Shown one piece after another: positions 17,709 to 25,800 of a stretch of DNA of 57,361 bases. The notes beneath the pieces were generated by a model that made no database searches, was not told where the DNA came from, and saw nothing but the letters and a program-made list of their open reading frames with translations. A program made the translations under genes and the position numbers. The stretch covers positions 1 through 57,361 of the forward strand of contig NZ_JASBQE010000076.1 of NCBI RefSeq assembly GCF_029960785.1, written 5' to 3'. The first letter of the stretch is position 1; each line of letters starts with the position of its first letter. Origin of the DNA: Polyangium sp. 15x6 (GTDB lineage: Bacteria > Myxococcota_A > Polyangia > Polyangiales > Polyangiaceae).

Positions 17709-17987
17709 GAGGGCAGCCTGCGGGAGGACGAGGATGGGCTCTCGGAGCATGAGGACAGGCTCTCGGAGGCTGAGAATGGCCTGCCGCGTAGGTGATGACA
17801 GCCTACGGAAGGACGAGGACGGCCTGCTGCGTAGGTGACGACGGCCTGCGGAAGGACGAGGACGGCCTGCTGCGTAGATGAGAACGGCCTACGGAAGGAC
17901 GAGGACGGCTTGCCGCGTAGATGACGACGGCCTGCGGAAGGACGAGGGCGGCCTGCCGGCTCGCTGAGGACGACCCGCTGGGTAGCT
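17709..17987. repeat. Tandem repeat, 13 units of 21-22 bp
   Basis: Thirteen diverged units run head to tail, mostly alternating in length. One type is like GACGACGGCCTGCGGAAGGAC (21), the other like GAGGACGGCCTGCTGCGTAG plus two bases (22). Between 17786 and 17957 the pair repeats as a 43-bp unit four times with few changes. The 43-bp period is not a multiple of three and no reading frame crosses it convincingly. It fills the 444-base stretch (17622-18065) between the SUKH gene and the helical protein gene; I see no gene there. Confidence 0.9.
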
Positions 17988-18065
17988 GAGGTGTGCAACC
18001 GATGCGGAGCAGGCACGTGAGCCAAAGCCCGCCGATCTCGCCGCTTGCCCTGGGGCAAGGCATGG

Positions 18066-18935
18066 TCATTCGAGTACGATGGCTCGTGATTCATAGGGCA
18101 ACGACGAGAGCGCACGAGTGAAACCTCGCCAAGCCTCCGTGTCGACCTTCGTCGAAATGAAATAATCGCAGTCGGCGTGCTCAGGATAGCGAAGCGCAAC
18201 CCCGGTCATCCGCGCGGCGAGCTTGGCGTATTCGGGATCCTCCTGCCGCACGAAGCCTCGTTTGACGCGGTTCGGGGTGAGCCACGCCCCCTGTTTGTCA
18301 TCAGCCACCGGGAGGTCGAAATAGAATGCACGATAGCCATATGACTGATCGCCCTGATCTTCGAGTGGGCATCCGCTCGCGTCCGCCAACGCCGCCGCCA
18401 CCGCTTCGATCGGCTGGGATGTGCTGATACCGTAAGCAGGCTCCTGCTCAGCCCGTAGCTCGTGCAGGAACGTAAGGAAGTCGGGGGCGAGGACCTTGTC
18501 GACATCGAAGCATTCCACATCAATGTACGTGATGCATGGTTCGCTCTCGCGCCCGCGCTTCCGATCGTCGAAGCAATAATGGTAGTGCCCGTCTCCGCAG
18601 AACGACACGAGGTCGTCGAGGCGGCGCGGCTTCTTGATCTTGTTCTCGCGCATGAATGCCTTCAACTCCTCCCAGTCGTGTTCGAGAATCGACGGGAAGC
18701 GCGGGCCGATGCCGGCGAGCCAGTCGAAAGGCGCGAGGCGCGAAGGGTGGTCCGACAGGCGCAAGTAGCCCCCGTTCTGTACGCGGAGCGCCGCGAGGTA
18801 GGCGGCCGGCAGCTTCACGCCGAGCTGGGCCTCGGCTTTCTCGATCGCGCGCGGCGTGAGCGTCGGCTGAAGATAGGGCAAATAGACGGGAACCTCGAAA
18901 AGACGCTCTGGTATATCGATGGACGGTGTGGTCAT
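18066..18935 (-). CDS. SMI1/KNR4 (SUKH) family immunity protein
   Basis: The 289-residue protein contains an SMI1/KNR4 domain in its first 170 residues: PTLTPRAIEKAEAQLGVKLP, AAYLAALRVQNGGYLR, FDWLAGIGPRFPSI and DLVSFCGDGHYHYCFDDR (about 28-125). This fold is the commonest immunity protein of bacterial polymorphic toxins and often partners HNH/WHH nucleases. The last 110 residues form an additional, unrecognised region. The gene is directly downstream (90 bases) of a WHH nuclease toxin gene, the usual toxin-immunity order. GAGGG sits six bases before the ATG. Inferred role: neutralising the cognate nuclease in the cytoplasm. Confidence 0.88.
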   Translation of the reverse strand: MTTPSIDIPERLFEVPVYLPYLQPTLTPRAIEKAEAQLGVKLPAAYLAALRVQNGGYLRLSDHPSRLAPFDWLAGIGPRFPSILEHDWEELKAFMRENKIKKPRRLDDLVSFCGDGHYHYCFDDRKRGRESEPCITYIDVECFDVDKVLAPDFLTFLHELRAEQEPAYGISTSQPIEAVAAALADASGCPLEDQGDQSYGYRAFYFDLPVADDKQGAWLTPNRVKRGFVRQEDPEYAKLAARMTGVALRYPEHADCDYFISTKVDTEAWRGFTRALSSLPYESRAIVLE

Positions 18936-19025
18936 TGGGAGCCCTCACTATATCTGCGGGAATCGCTGAATACGTGCGGGACCGGACTGCTCGCGCGGGG
19001 TTTTCCGCGGTCTTTGACTACGATG

Positions 19026-19427
19026 TCATGGTCTTCCTTGCGTGGCGACCCCGCCGGTGTGGCCCGTGGCCCCATGAATGTCCCTGTGCACGAGCTGCAT
19101 CGTCTTCCCGTCCTGGTGATGGTGCCACGTATGGTCTTTCGGCGTCAATTTGTAGTTCGCTGCCTGGTTCGCGCGTTTGATATCCTCACGCCTGTCCCCC
19201 GTCTGGGTGATCTTTACCTCCCTCTTCACGACCCCGGCAGCCTTGAAGTCGGGATACCCCTCGGCATCGAAGGGCACGCCGGTCTTGGGGGCCATCGCCG
19301 CCACCTCCTTGAATCGGAGGTAGCTCTTCACGGCTTTGTCCTTGTGCCCCGTCGTGCGCATCGCCTCGCCGTGGAGGAAATACGCCTGTACCTGGGGCAA
19401 GCGTGACGGCGCCTCGAGCGGCCTCAT
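19026..19427 (-). CDS. Orphan WHH-type HNH/ENDO VII nuclease toxin fused to a TPR-protein tail fragment
   Basis: From the ATG at 19427 the product is 133 residues. Residues about 15-45 (AYFLHGEAMRTTGHKDKAVK and following) match the C-terminal end of the TPR protein encoded at 22825-27195, with two substitutions, and 94 bp of DNA are 94 percent identical. From residue 50 the sequence changes to a toxin domain: GVPFDAEGYPDF, TGDRREDIKRAN, then TWHHHQDGKTMQLV and DIHGATGHTGG. The WHH triad (101-103) and HTGG define the WHH nuclease family, which cuts nucleic acid. No export signal is present. A start at the internal methionine before APKTG would give only the toxin domain. The immunity gene follows. 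The frame upstream to 19694 overlaps a convincing plus-strand gene and is not coding. Confidence 0.8.
   Translation of the reverse strand: MRPLEAPSRLPQVQAYFLHGEAMRTTGHKDKAVKSYLRFKEVAAMAPKTGVPFDAEGYPDFKAAGVVKREVKITQTGDRREDIKRANQAANYKLTPKDHTWHHHQDGKTMQLVHRDIHGATGHTGGVATQGRP
19292..19385 (-). repeat. 94-bp copy of the TPR gene 3' region, inside the toxin gene
   Basis: These 94 bases match 22884-22977 with six mismatches, then similarity stops abruptly on both sides. Reading frame is kept in both genes: three mismatches are silent, one gives Gln to His and two in one codon give Lys to Arg. This is the direct evidence for an exchange or duplication between the TPR gene end and the toxin gene. Confidence 0.9.
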
Positions 19428-19487
19428 CGGGTTCGCCCTGAAGGAACGCCCTTTGCCACCGCGCGAGGACGCAGGGAGGGATGCTCG

Positions 19488-20318
19488 ATGAATCGGATGA
19501 TGTACAGCCTGATCGCTCTGCTCGCTTCGATGGTCCTGTCCTTCGGCCCGCGGGAGGCGCGCGCCGCGGCGCCGCCGAACGACGACATCCGCAACGCCAC
19601 CGAAATCAGGGACTTCCCATCTCACAGGAGGCTCGATACGCGCGACGCGACGACGGCCCCGGGCGACCCGGAATGCTGGGGCTTCGTGGGACATTCAGTC
19701 TGGTTCCGCGTCACCGCGCCGACGAGCGCGAGCCTCCCGCTCACCGTGCATACGATCGGCAGCGACTTCGACACGGTGGTGTCGATTTACACGATGACGG
19801 AGGGGCGCCTCACGGAGATCCGGTGCGACGACAACGCCGTCCACCCCACGTCGGTCGCGATGTTCACCGCGGAGGCGGGGCAGACGTATTACATCATGGT
19901 CGGGTCGAGCGGCAGGGCGCCCGGCGGCGACCTGCAGCTCGGCGTCGAACGAGCCCGTGCCGCGAGCAATGACGCTCTCCGCGACGCGACCGTGATCGAG
20001 GGCTTGCCGTTCGTCGATGCCGTCGAGATGTCACGCACCACGATCAGCCTCGACGAGCCGCCCCTATGCGAGGTCTATGGCACCATCTGGTATTCGTTCA
20101 CGCCCACGGAATCGGACCAGATCTTCGTCGCGGCTTTCGCCGACGCCGAGTTCGAGCCCACCATCGGATTGTACGAGCGGACGCCGTCGGGATGGGAGCT
20201 GGTCTCGCAGAGCTGCGGCTCCCAGTGGAAAGGCGGCGTGGACGCGGGTCGGACGTACGTGCTCGGCGTGGGCACACGCCGGGGCCCGAACCGGGCGGTC
20301 ACGCTCGTGGTGCAATGA
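19488..20318 (+). CDS. Secreted protein with two PPC-like beta domains, function unknown
   Basis: The 276-residue protein has a signal peptide with cleavage likely after AREARA (about residue 26). It then has two similar halves, each opening PPNDDIRNATEI or SNDALRDATVIE and containing a W-F/SFT core: HSVWFRVTAPTSASL and GTIWYSFTPTESDQI. The pattern of a beta-sandwich with a VWF/WYSF strand and a late GQTYYIMVGSS or GRTYVLGVG strand is that of bacterial pre-peptidase C-terminal-like domains. No catalytic domain is present. GGAGGG seven bases before the ATG fixes the start. It is divergent from the toxin gene (60 bases). Confidence 0.85.
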   Translation: MNRMMYSLIALLASMVLSFGPREARAAAPPNDDIRNATEIRDFPSHRRLDTRDATTAPGDPECWGFVGHSVWFRVTAPTSASLPLTVHTIGSDFDTVVSIYTMTEGRLTEIRCDDNAVHPTSVAMFTAEAGQTYYIMVGSSGRAPGGDLQLGVERARAASNDALRDATVIEGLPFVDAVEMSRTTISLDEPPLCEVYGTIWYSFTPTESDQIFVAAFADAEFEPTIGLYERTPSGWELVSQSCGSQWKGGVDAGRTYVLGVGTRRGPNRAVTLVVQ

Positions 20319-20342
20319 CCCCGTTCGAACGGAAGGGCCGCG

Positions 20343-21011
20343 TCATCTGCACGTGGTGCTGGGCTGATCGACGGTGATGCTGCCATCGGCGTTGATCGTG
20401 CCGGTCAGGTAGCGGTCCTCCGCGTCCTCCTCTCTCCCGAAGGCCATGAAGATCCGGTCGCCTTCGATGAAGTAGATCCCCGTGCTCGTGCTGGAGATGT
20501 CCGTACCCGGGGCCGATGACGTGCTCACATACGACGAGCTGAAGCGCCGAACGTGGTGGTGATCGAAGAAGCTGAAGGTGTTCTCGCGCAAGAAGGAGAC
20601 ACCTGAATGGGAAAAGTAGGTGCTCTCGCATTCGAGGGAGCGTGTCCCCATCCCCGGGCCGTGGTGGTGCCTCACCACATGGCACGACAGGCTCGGCGTC
20701 CGGAACGCGATGGGGATCCCCCAATGCATTTCCAGCGCCTCCGAGGTCTCCGACCATGGAGGCCTCGATGAATCCGCATACGGGACCGTCATGCTCACGC
20801 GATCTCCCGTGAACGAATAGGTCCCACGGCGGACAGGCTCGCGGCCCTCGATGTTCAGCCCGAACGAGCCGTCGGCGGAGAAGGTGGCGTGATAGCCGGT
20901 GTTCCCGTGCTGCCGGTCGGCGCACCAGAACTGCAGGTTCAATTGCGCCAGCGCGAGCGAGGTCGTCGTCGTCGCGCCGAGCACGACGAGCACCGGGAGA
21001 AATGTCTTCAT
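20343..21011 (-). CDS. Exported His/Ser-rich protein of unknown function
   Basis: The product is 222 residues from the ATG at 21011, with a signal peptide ending near LALAQ. It shows lipocalin-like or extracellular beta features such as GYHATFSADGSFGLNIEG and GTYSFTGDRVSMTVPY, repeated later as GIYFIEGDRIFMAFG and LTGTINADGSITVD. Histidine clusters (HVVRHHHGPG, FFDHHHVRR) might bind metal, but this is speculative. Its start overlaps the stop of the upstream lipoprotein gene (TGATG), so both are made from one mRNA. I do not recognise a family. The longer open frame reaching 21203 is rejected because it covers the upstream gene. Confidence 0.75.
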   Translation of the reverse strand: MKTFLPVLVVLGATTTTSLALAQLNLQFWCADRQHGNTGYHATFSADGSFGLNIEGREPVRRGTYSFTGDRVSMTVPYADSSRPPWSETSEALEMHWGIPIAFRTPSLSCHVVRHHHGPGMGTRSLECESTYFSHSGVSFLRENTFSFFDHHHVRRFSSSYVSTSSAPGTDISSTSTGIYFIEGDRIFMAFGREEDAEDRYLTGTINADGSITVDQPSTTCR

Positions 21012-22102
21012 CACCGCGTCTCCGCGCCTGTTTCGGGGACCTCGAGGGCGAACGTCTCTTCGTGGTCGCCCGCCTTGACACGGAGCGACGCGCGCCCGGC
21101 CTCCTTCGCAACGAGCTTCACGCAGCTCGGCGACTGCCAGGAGGGCGGTTCCGACGCATCCGGGCGCTCGATCGTGACGAGCTCGGACGGCCAAAACCTC
21201 CACGTCGCCCCAACGACGGTGGTGTCTCCCGATTTTGCACGGAAGCAGAGCATCGTGCCGGTCGATCCGGGCCAGACCGTGATGGGCCTCTCCGAAGTCT
21301 CCTGGGTTTGCTCGACGATATCATCGATCGACTTGGCGCCCCGAACGTCGGCCGAATAGAAACGGCCGCCTGACCGTACCGCGAGCGTCACCCTTTCCTC
21401 GGAGGCCACCCGGACCCCGTAGATGTCCCACGCATGCCGCGAGACGTCGGCCGCATGGGCGCGCACCTCGAGCGCCTCGTCGACGACCTGGCGGTCGTTC
21501 GCGTCGAAGAGCAGAATGCCGATCGCCGCCGTGTTTCCGACGAGCACCGCCCAATTCGCGTTGTCCGGGTCCTCGTTCTCGAGCTCCCGCGGGAGCAGGG
21601 CGACACGCGCGACCGGCATGGCCGAGACCAAGACCCTGTCGAGCAGCTTCGTCGTCCCCGGTTCGAGGAGCCGCAGCAAGGTATTCCCCTCGGCGACACC
21701 TCGTAGGACGATCGTGGCGGGACCACTCGATTCGAACGCGACGACCCTGGAATCGACGAGCTTCGGCTCGAAGGCGGACACGTAGTGCGCATAGGGCGAC
21801 TCCGGGTAGTAGACGTTCACCGTCTGTATGCCCCCGAGGGCCGTGGGGAGGAGGGTCTCCTTTTCCGCATTGTTGAATGTGCCCGCGCCCGCGAATGCCA
21901 GGCCGTTCGGCGTCTGATCCGAGCAGATCTCCCCGGGCGGGCACTGGCCCTTCGCAGCCGCTCGCTCCCCATACTTGCAGGCCACGAGCGACAGCCCCGC
22001 GAGCATCAAGCCCAGCGAGATCGTCCATCGATGCTCCCGGTCCGCGCTCGGGCGTGCTTCGGCCACGCGCGGCAACGACGGCTTTCTCGATTGGATTGTC
22101 AT
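21011..22102 (-). CDS. Predicted lipoprotein of unknown function
   Basis: The product is 363 residues from the ATG at 22102, which has GGAGGA five bases upstream. A hydrophobic run (27-41) ends in LVAC with the lipidated cysteine at 42. The N-terminal region before it is unusually long. The mature part seems all beta: TVNVYYPESPYAHYVSAFEP, VVAFESSGPATIVLRG, LRLLEPGTTKLLD and a last domain with VKLVAKEAGRASLRVKAG. The repeats of about 90 residues resemble Ig-like folds. It is translationally coupled to the exported protein gene downstream. No family recognised. Confidence 0.78.
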   Translation of the reverse strand: MTIQSRKPSLPRVAEARPSADREHRWTISLGLMLAGLSLVACKYGERAAAKGQCPPGEICSDQTPNGLAFAGAGTFNNAEKETLLPTALGGIQTVNVYYPESPYAHYVSAFEPKLVDSRVVAFESSGPATIVLRGVAEGNTLLRLLEPGTTKLLDRVLVSAMPVARVALLPRELENEDPDNANWAVLVGNTAAIGILLFDANDRQVVDEALEVRAHAADVSRHAWDIYGVRVASEERVTLAVRSGGRFYSADVRGAKSIDDIVEQTQETSERPITVWPGSTGTMLCFRAKSGDTTVVGATWRFWPSELVTIERPDASEPPSWQSPSCVKLVAKEAGRASLRVKAGDHEETFALEVPETGAETR

Positions 22103-22242
22103 CGTGATCCTCCTCGTGTGCTGTCCCATGGAGCCACGAAGGGCGATTTGCCCCGCCGCCGCCCCATTCCGTCACGACCGAACGTTGAGCCGCGCGCCTA
22201 GGGCCGCAAGCCGGCCGTCCAGAGCAGTTGCTTCGGCGATCG

Positions 22243-22264
22243 ATGCATCCCTGCATGGATGCAT
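22243..22264. promoter_or_regulatory. Inverted repeat in a divergent intergenic region
   Basis: ATGCATCC-CTGCAT-GGATGCAT is a perfect 8-bp inverted repeat with a 6-base centre. It lies in the 214-base gap between the lipoprotein gene (minus, starting 22102) and the DUF2085 gene (plus, starting 22317). It could be an operator for a dimeric regulator. There is no T-run for a terminator. Confidence 0.35.
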
Positions 22265-22316
22265 TGCCGCCCGACGCAGGAGCCATGCGCCGCCGTATCG
22301 CGCGGGGAGGATGGGC

Positions 22317-22811
22317 GTGATACGCGAAAAAACGACCTCCTTCGAGAAGGAGATCGGCGAGAATGCCATGCGCAGATGGAGCATCCCCCGGGCCGCTTTC
22401 GTCGTGGTGGGCCTCTCGCCGTGGCTCCTTTCGCCCGCACGCGCGTGGCTGCCGCTCGGCGAGGCGGGCGCCCTGCTCGACGCGGCGTTCGGGGCGATAT
22501 GCCATCGAATCCCCGAGCGCACGCTCACGCTGGCGGGCGTGGCAATGCCCGTCTGCAGCCGATGCGCCGGGATCTTCGCCGGCGCCGCCGCGGGCGCGCT
22601 CGTCGCGCGGCCAGCGCTCTCCCCAGGCGCGTGGCGGCTCTGGATGATCGCGGCCAGCCTGGCCATGCTGGCCGATGTGGTGGCTCGGGGCGCCGGGCTG
22701 TACCCGGGATGCCACGCGGCGCGGCTCGCGACCGGCTTTTCCTTCGGATACACGATCGCCGCCGCGTGTGTGGACATGCTGCGGCGCGAGCGTGGCCAGC
22801 CTTCTGCGTAG
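22317..22811 (+). CDS. DUF2085 family membrane protein
   Basis: The C-terminal part has the DUF2085 signature FGAICHRIPERTLTLAG followed by VCSRCAGIFAGAAAGAL. Cysteines and histidine in CHRIPER and CSRCAG are conserved in the family, whose function is unknown. Three or four membrane helices are visible: AAFVVVGLSPWLL, AGIFAGAAAGALV, MIAASLAMLADVV and FSFGYTIAAACVD. A GTG at 22317 has GGGGAGG six bases upstream and gives 164 residues. An ATG two codons earlier is too close to that site, and an ATG at 22368 would give 147 residues. It converges on the TPR gene with a 13-base gap. Confidence 0.8.
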   Translation: MIREKTTSFEKEIGENAMRRWSIPRAAFVVVGLSPWLLSPARAWLPLGEAGALLDAAFGAICHRIPERTLTLAGVAMPVCSRCAGIFAGAAAGALVARPALSPGAWRLWMIAASLAMLADVVARGAGLYPGCHAARLATGFSFGYTIAAACVDMLRRERGQPSA

Positions 22812-22824
22812 GCAGCTCCGTTCT

Positions 22825-25800
22825 CTACGGCCCGTGCCCCAGCGACAGAAGCGCCCGATCCACGTCGATGCGGTACGCGTGATCCATCGCCGCCACCTCC
22901 TTGAATTTGAGATAGCTCTTCACGGCCTTGTCCTTTTGCCCCGTGGTGCGCATCGCCTCGCCGTGGAGGAAATACGCGTCGGCGTGCCAGCTCTCCGCCG
23001 GCCCGCCCTTCTGCAAGAGCAGCTCCACGGCCTTGTCGAGCTCCGGCGTCGCCGCGAGCTTGTTCCCGTTCGATTCGAAGATCTTCCCGAGCCGGTAATG
23101 CCACTCGGCGACCGAGCCATTGCCGGTGATCGCCTTTTGCCACGCCGTCTGCGCCTCCGGCCAGCGGCCGAGCTCCTGGTAACAAAGCGCCATCGTGGCG
23201 TGCGCCTCGTGCCGGGAGGGGCGCTTCTGCAAGGCGATTTCCAGGTCCGCGAGGGCGTCGATCGTGCGGCCTTGCTTGTGGAGCAAGACGCCGCGTTGCC
23301 AGTAGGCGTCCGCGAGCTCGCGGTCGAGCTCGAGCGCGCGCTTCAAGGCCGCCTCGGCCTTCGGGAACTGGCCGAGGACGTTCGCCGCCCAGCCGACGTA
23401 AAGGTAATATTCGGCGCGATTGCCGTCGATCTCCGTGGCCCGCTCGAGGAAGCGGATCGCATCGGCCGCCGCCGTCGTGCCGCCCTTCAAGAGGAGGGCT
23501 CGGCCGAGGAAATGGTTCGCATCCGAGGAGCTCGCGCGCTCCTTCAACACGTCGCGCAGAATGGGCTCGGCCTGCGCCGCGTGGCCCGCCATGACCTGCG
23601 CCGAGCCGACGCGCATCTTGAGGTCGATGTCGTTCGGCGCCTTCTCGAGCGCCGCCGCATACATCTCGAGCGCGCGCTCGCTCTGGCCCGTCTCCTCGTA
23701 CAGCAGGCCGCGCTCCAGCGAGAGGCCCGGGAATTCCTTGTCGATGGTCGCGATCTGGTCGAAGACCTTCTGCGATTCCTCGAACGAGCCCATGCGACGG
23801 AGCGTGACGCCGAGGCGAAAGCGCGTGCCGAGGTCGTCCGCCTTGGCGAGCGCGGCCTCGAATTCGGTGCGCGCCTCGGCATAACGGCCCGCCTGCGAGA
23901 AGACCTCGCCCTTGGCGCGGTGGAGCGCCGGGAGATCAGGGAACTTGGCGCTGGCGTCGGCGAGCTTGGCCTGCGCCTCGTCATTGCGGCCGGCCGCCGA
24001 GAGGAGCGAGGCGAGCGCGACGTAGGCCTCGACGGCCTCGGTCTGCACGCCGCCGAGCTTGATGGCCTCGGCGTAGAGGGCCTCGGCTTCCTTCTTGCTC
24101 CCGAGCGCATCCTCGACGCGGCCGAGCCAATAAGCGGAGGCGGCGATGTCGGGTTTGTCGGCGCGGAGCTTTTCGGCGAGGGTCTTGGCGTCCTTGAGGC
24201 GCTCGAGCGCGAGGAGGGTCTTCGTGGCGCCGACGCGGGCCGGGAGGCTGGTCTCGTCGACACGCATGGCCTCCTCGAAGCGGAGGAGGGCCTGGGAGAA
24301 GCGGCTCGATCGATAAAACAGCTCGCCGTCGCCGATGAGCGCGGCCGCGCTGCGCGGGTCGATCTTGAGCGCCGCGGCGAAGGCCTGCTCGGCCGCGGTG
24401 ATGCGGGAGCGGCCGAGGTGGATGCGGCCGATTTCGAGGTAGGCGTCGACGAGCTCGCGTTCGCTGGCAGAGGCGCGAATGTCGCCGTCGGCGGTGACCT
24501 TGCCGAGGAGGTCGAGGGCCTCGGTTTCTTTTGCAGGGTCGCGGCCGAGGATCGAGGCGAGCAAGGTGCGCGCGCCGGCATGCTTGGGGGAGGCTTCGAG
24601 CGCGGCGCGGGCGGTCTTTTCGGCGCTCGCGGCGTCGCCTTTGGCGAGCTCGGCGCGGGCGAGGCCATGAAGGGAGCGGGCGCCCTTGCGGATGGAGGCG
24701 GCGCGCTTCCACGCGACGAGCGCGTCGGCAGTCGCGCCGGAGGCGAGCTCGATCTCGCCGATCAGGACGGCGGCGTCGATGTCGTTCGCGTCGGCATCGA
24801 GCGCGTCCTTGGCGAGGCGGCGGGCCGGATCGAGGCGGCCGGCGAGCGCGTGTTGCGCGGCGACCGCGAGGGTGCGCTCGCGGCTCGGGCTCTCGGTCTG
24901 TCCGAGGAGCTGCTTGCCGAGGGTCTCGTCGTCGCCGCGGCGGCCATGGCGGAGGCTCCGCGAGAAGGCGACGTATGCGGCGTACGCGGCCGTCGCGCGG
25001 TGGCGCGGGCGCGAGGCCTGCGCGGCCTTGGCGGCGTCGAGCGCGCGCGCGGCGGCTGCGGCGGTGTCCTCGTCGAGCGTGGCCTGCGTGTTCTTTTCGA
25101 GCCCGGTGAGCGCCTCGGCATGCGCGGAGGCGTTCACGAGATCACTCACGGCGTGCACGCCGAACGGGCCGATGTCGGGCAGGAGGGCGAGCGCGCCGCC
25201 GCCGATGGCGATGAGGACGGCCGCGCCGACGCCGTAGACGCGGCCACGGCCGCGGGGACGCTGTTCACTCGGGGGTCTCGCGATGCTCTTCGGGGCCTTG
25301 TCGCGCTTGGCGAGCGCGTCGGCCCCGTCGGACTCGCCCGGCGCGAGGTCGACCTCGTCCCCGATGCCCGCGCTGTCATCCGGAGGCGGCTGGGGCGCGC
25401 GGGGCGCGGCGGCGGCGGGGACCTCGGCGCGCTGGGTCGGCGCGCCCACGCTGATCGGCGCGCTCGCCGCGAGGTCGATGGCCGGCTCGAGGGAAAACTC
25501 CTCGCCCGGCTTGGAGACGGGGGCCGCGGCGCGCGTGCTGTTCGGCGGCTGCGGCGTGGCCTTGGGCGCGGCCGCGGTTTTGTTCGGCGGGGGATCGGCG
25601 AACGCGGCGTCGAAGGCCGCGTCGTCGAGCTCGAAGCTGGGCGTCGAGGGCTGAATGGCGCGCGGCGGTGGTGCGGGCGCGGCGGCGGGCGGAGGTGGAG
25701 GGTCGCTCGCGAGGGGAAACTCGAGCTCGCCGAGGTCGCCCGGATCAAAGGCCGCGATCGCGGCGGACGGGACGGTCGCGCCAGGATCCATCCGGCGGGT

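Noticed and set aside
17709-17987. CRISPR array
   Set aside because: Repeats are contiguous and degenerate with no unique spacers, and no cas genes are present.
17618-18199. Minus-strand open frame across the tandem repeat
   Set aside because: Units of 21/22 bp shift frame, so the translation changes along the array; it also overlaps the SUKH gene end and has no ribosome site.
19428-19694. N-terminal extension of the toxin open frame
   Set aside because: It is antisense to the signal peptide of the well-supported secreted protein gene at 19488, and its sequence is low-quality Arg-rich.
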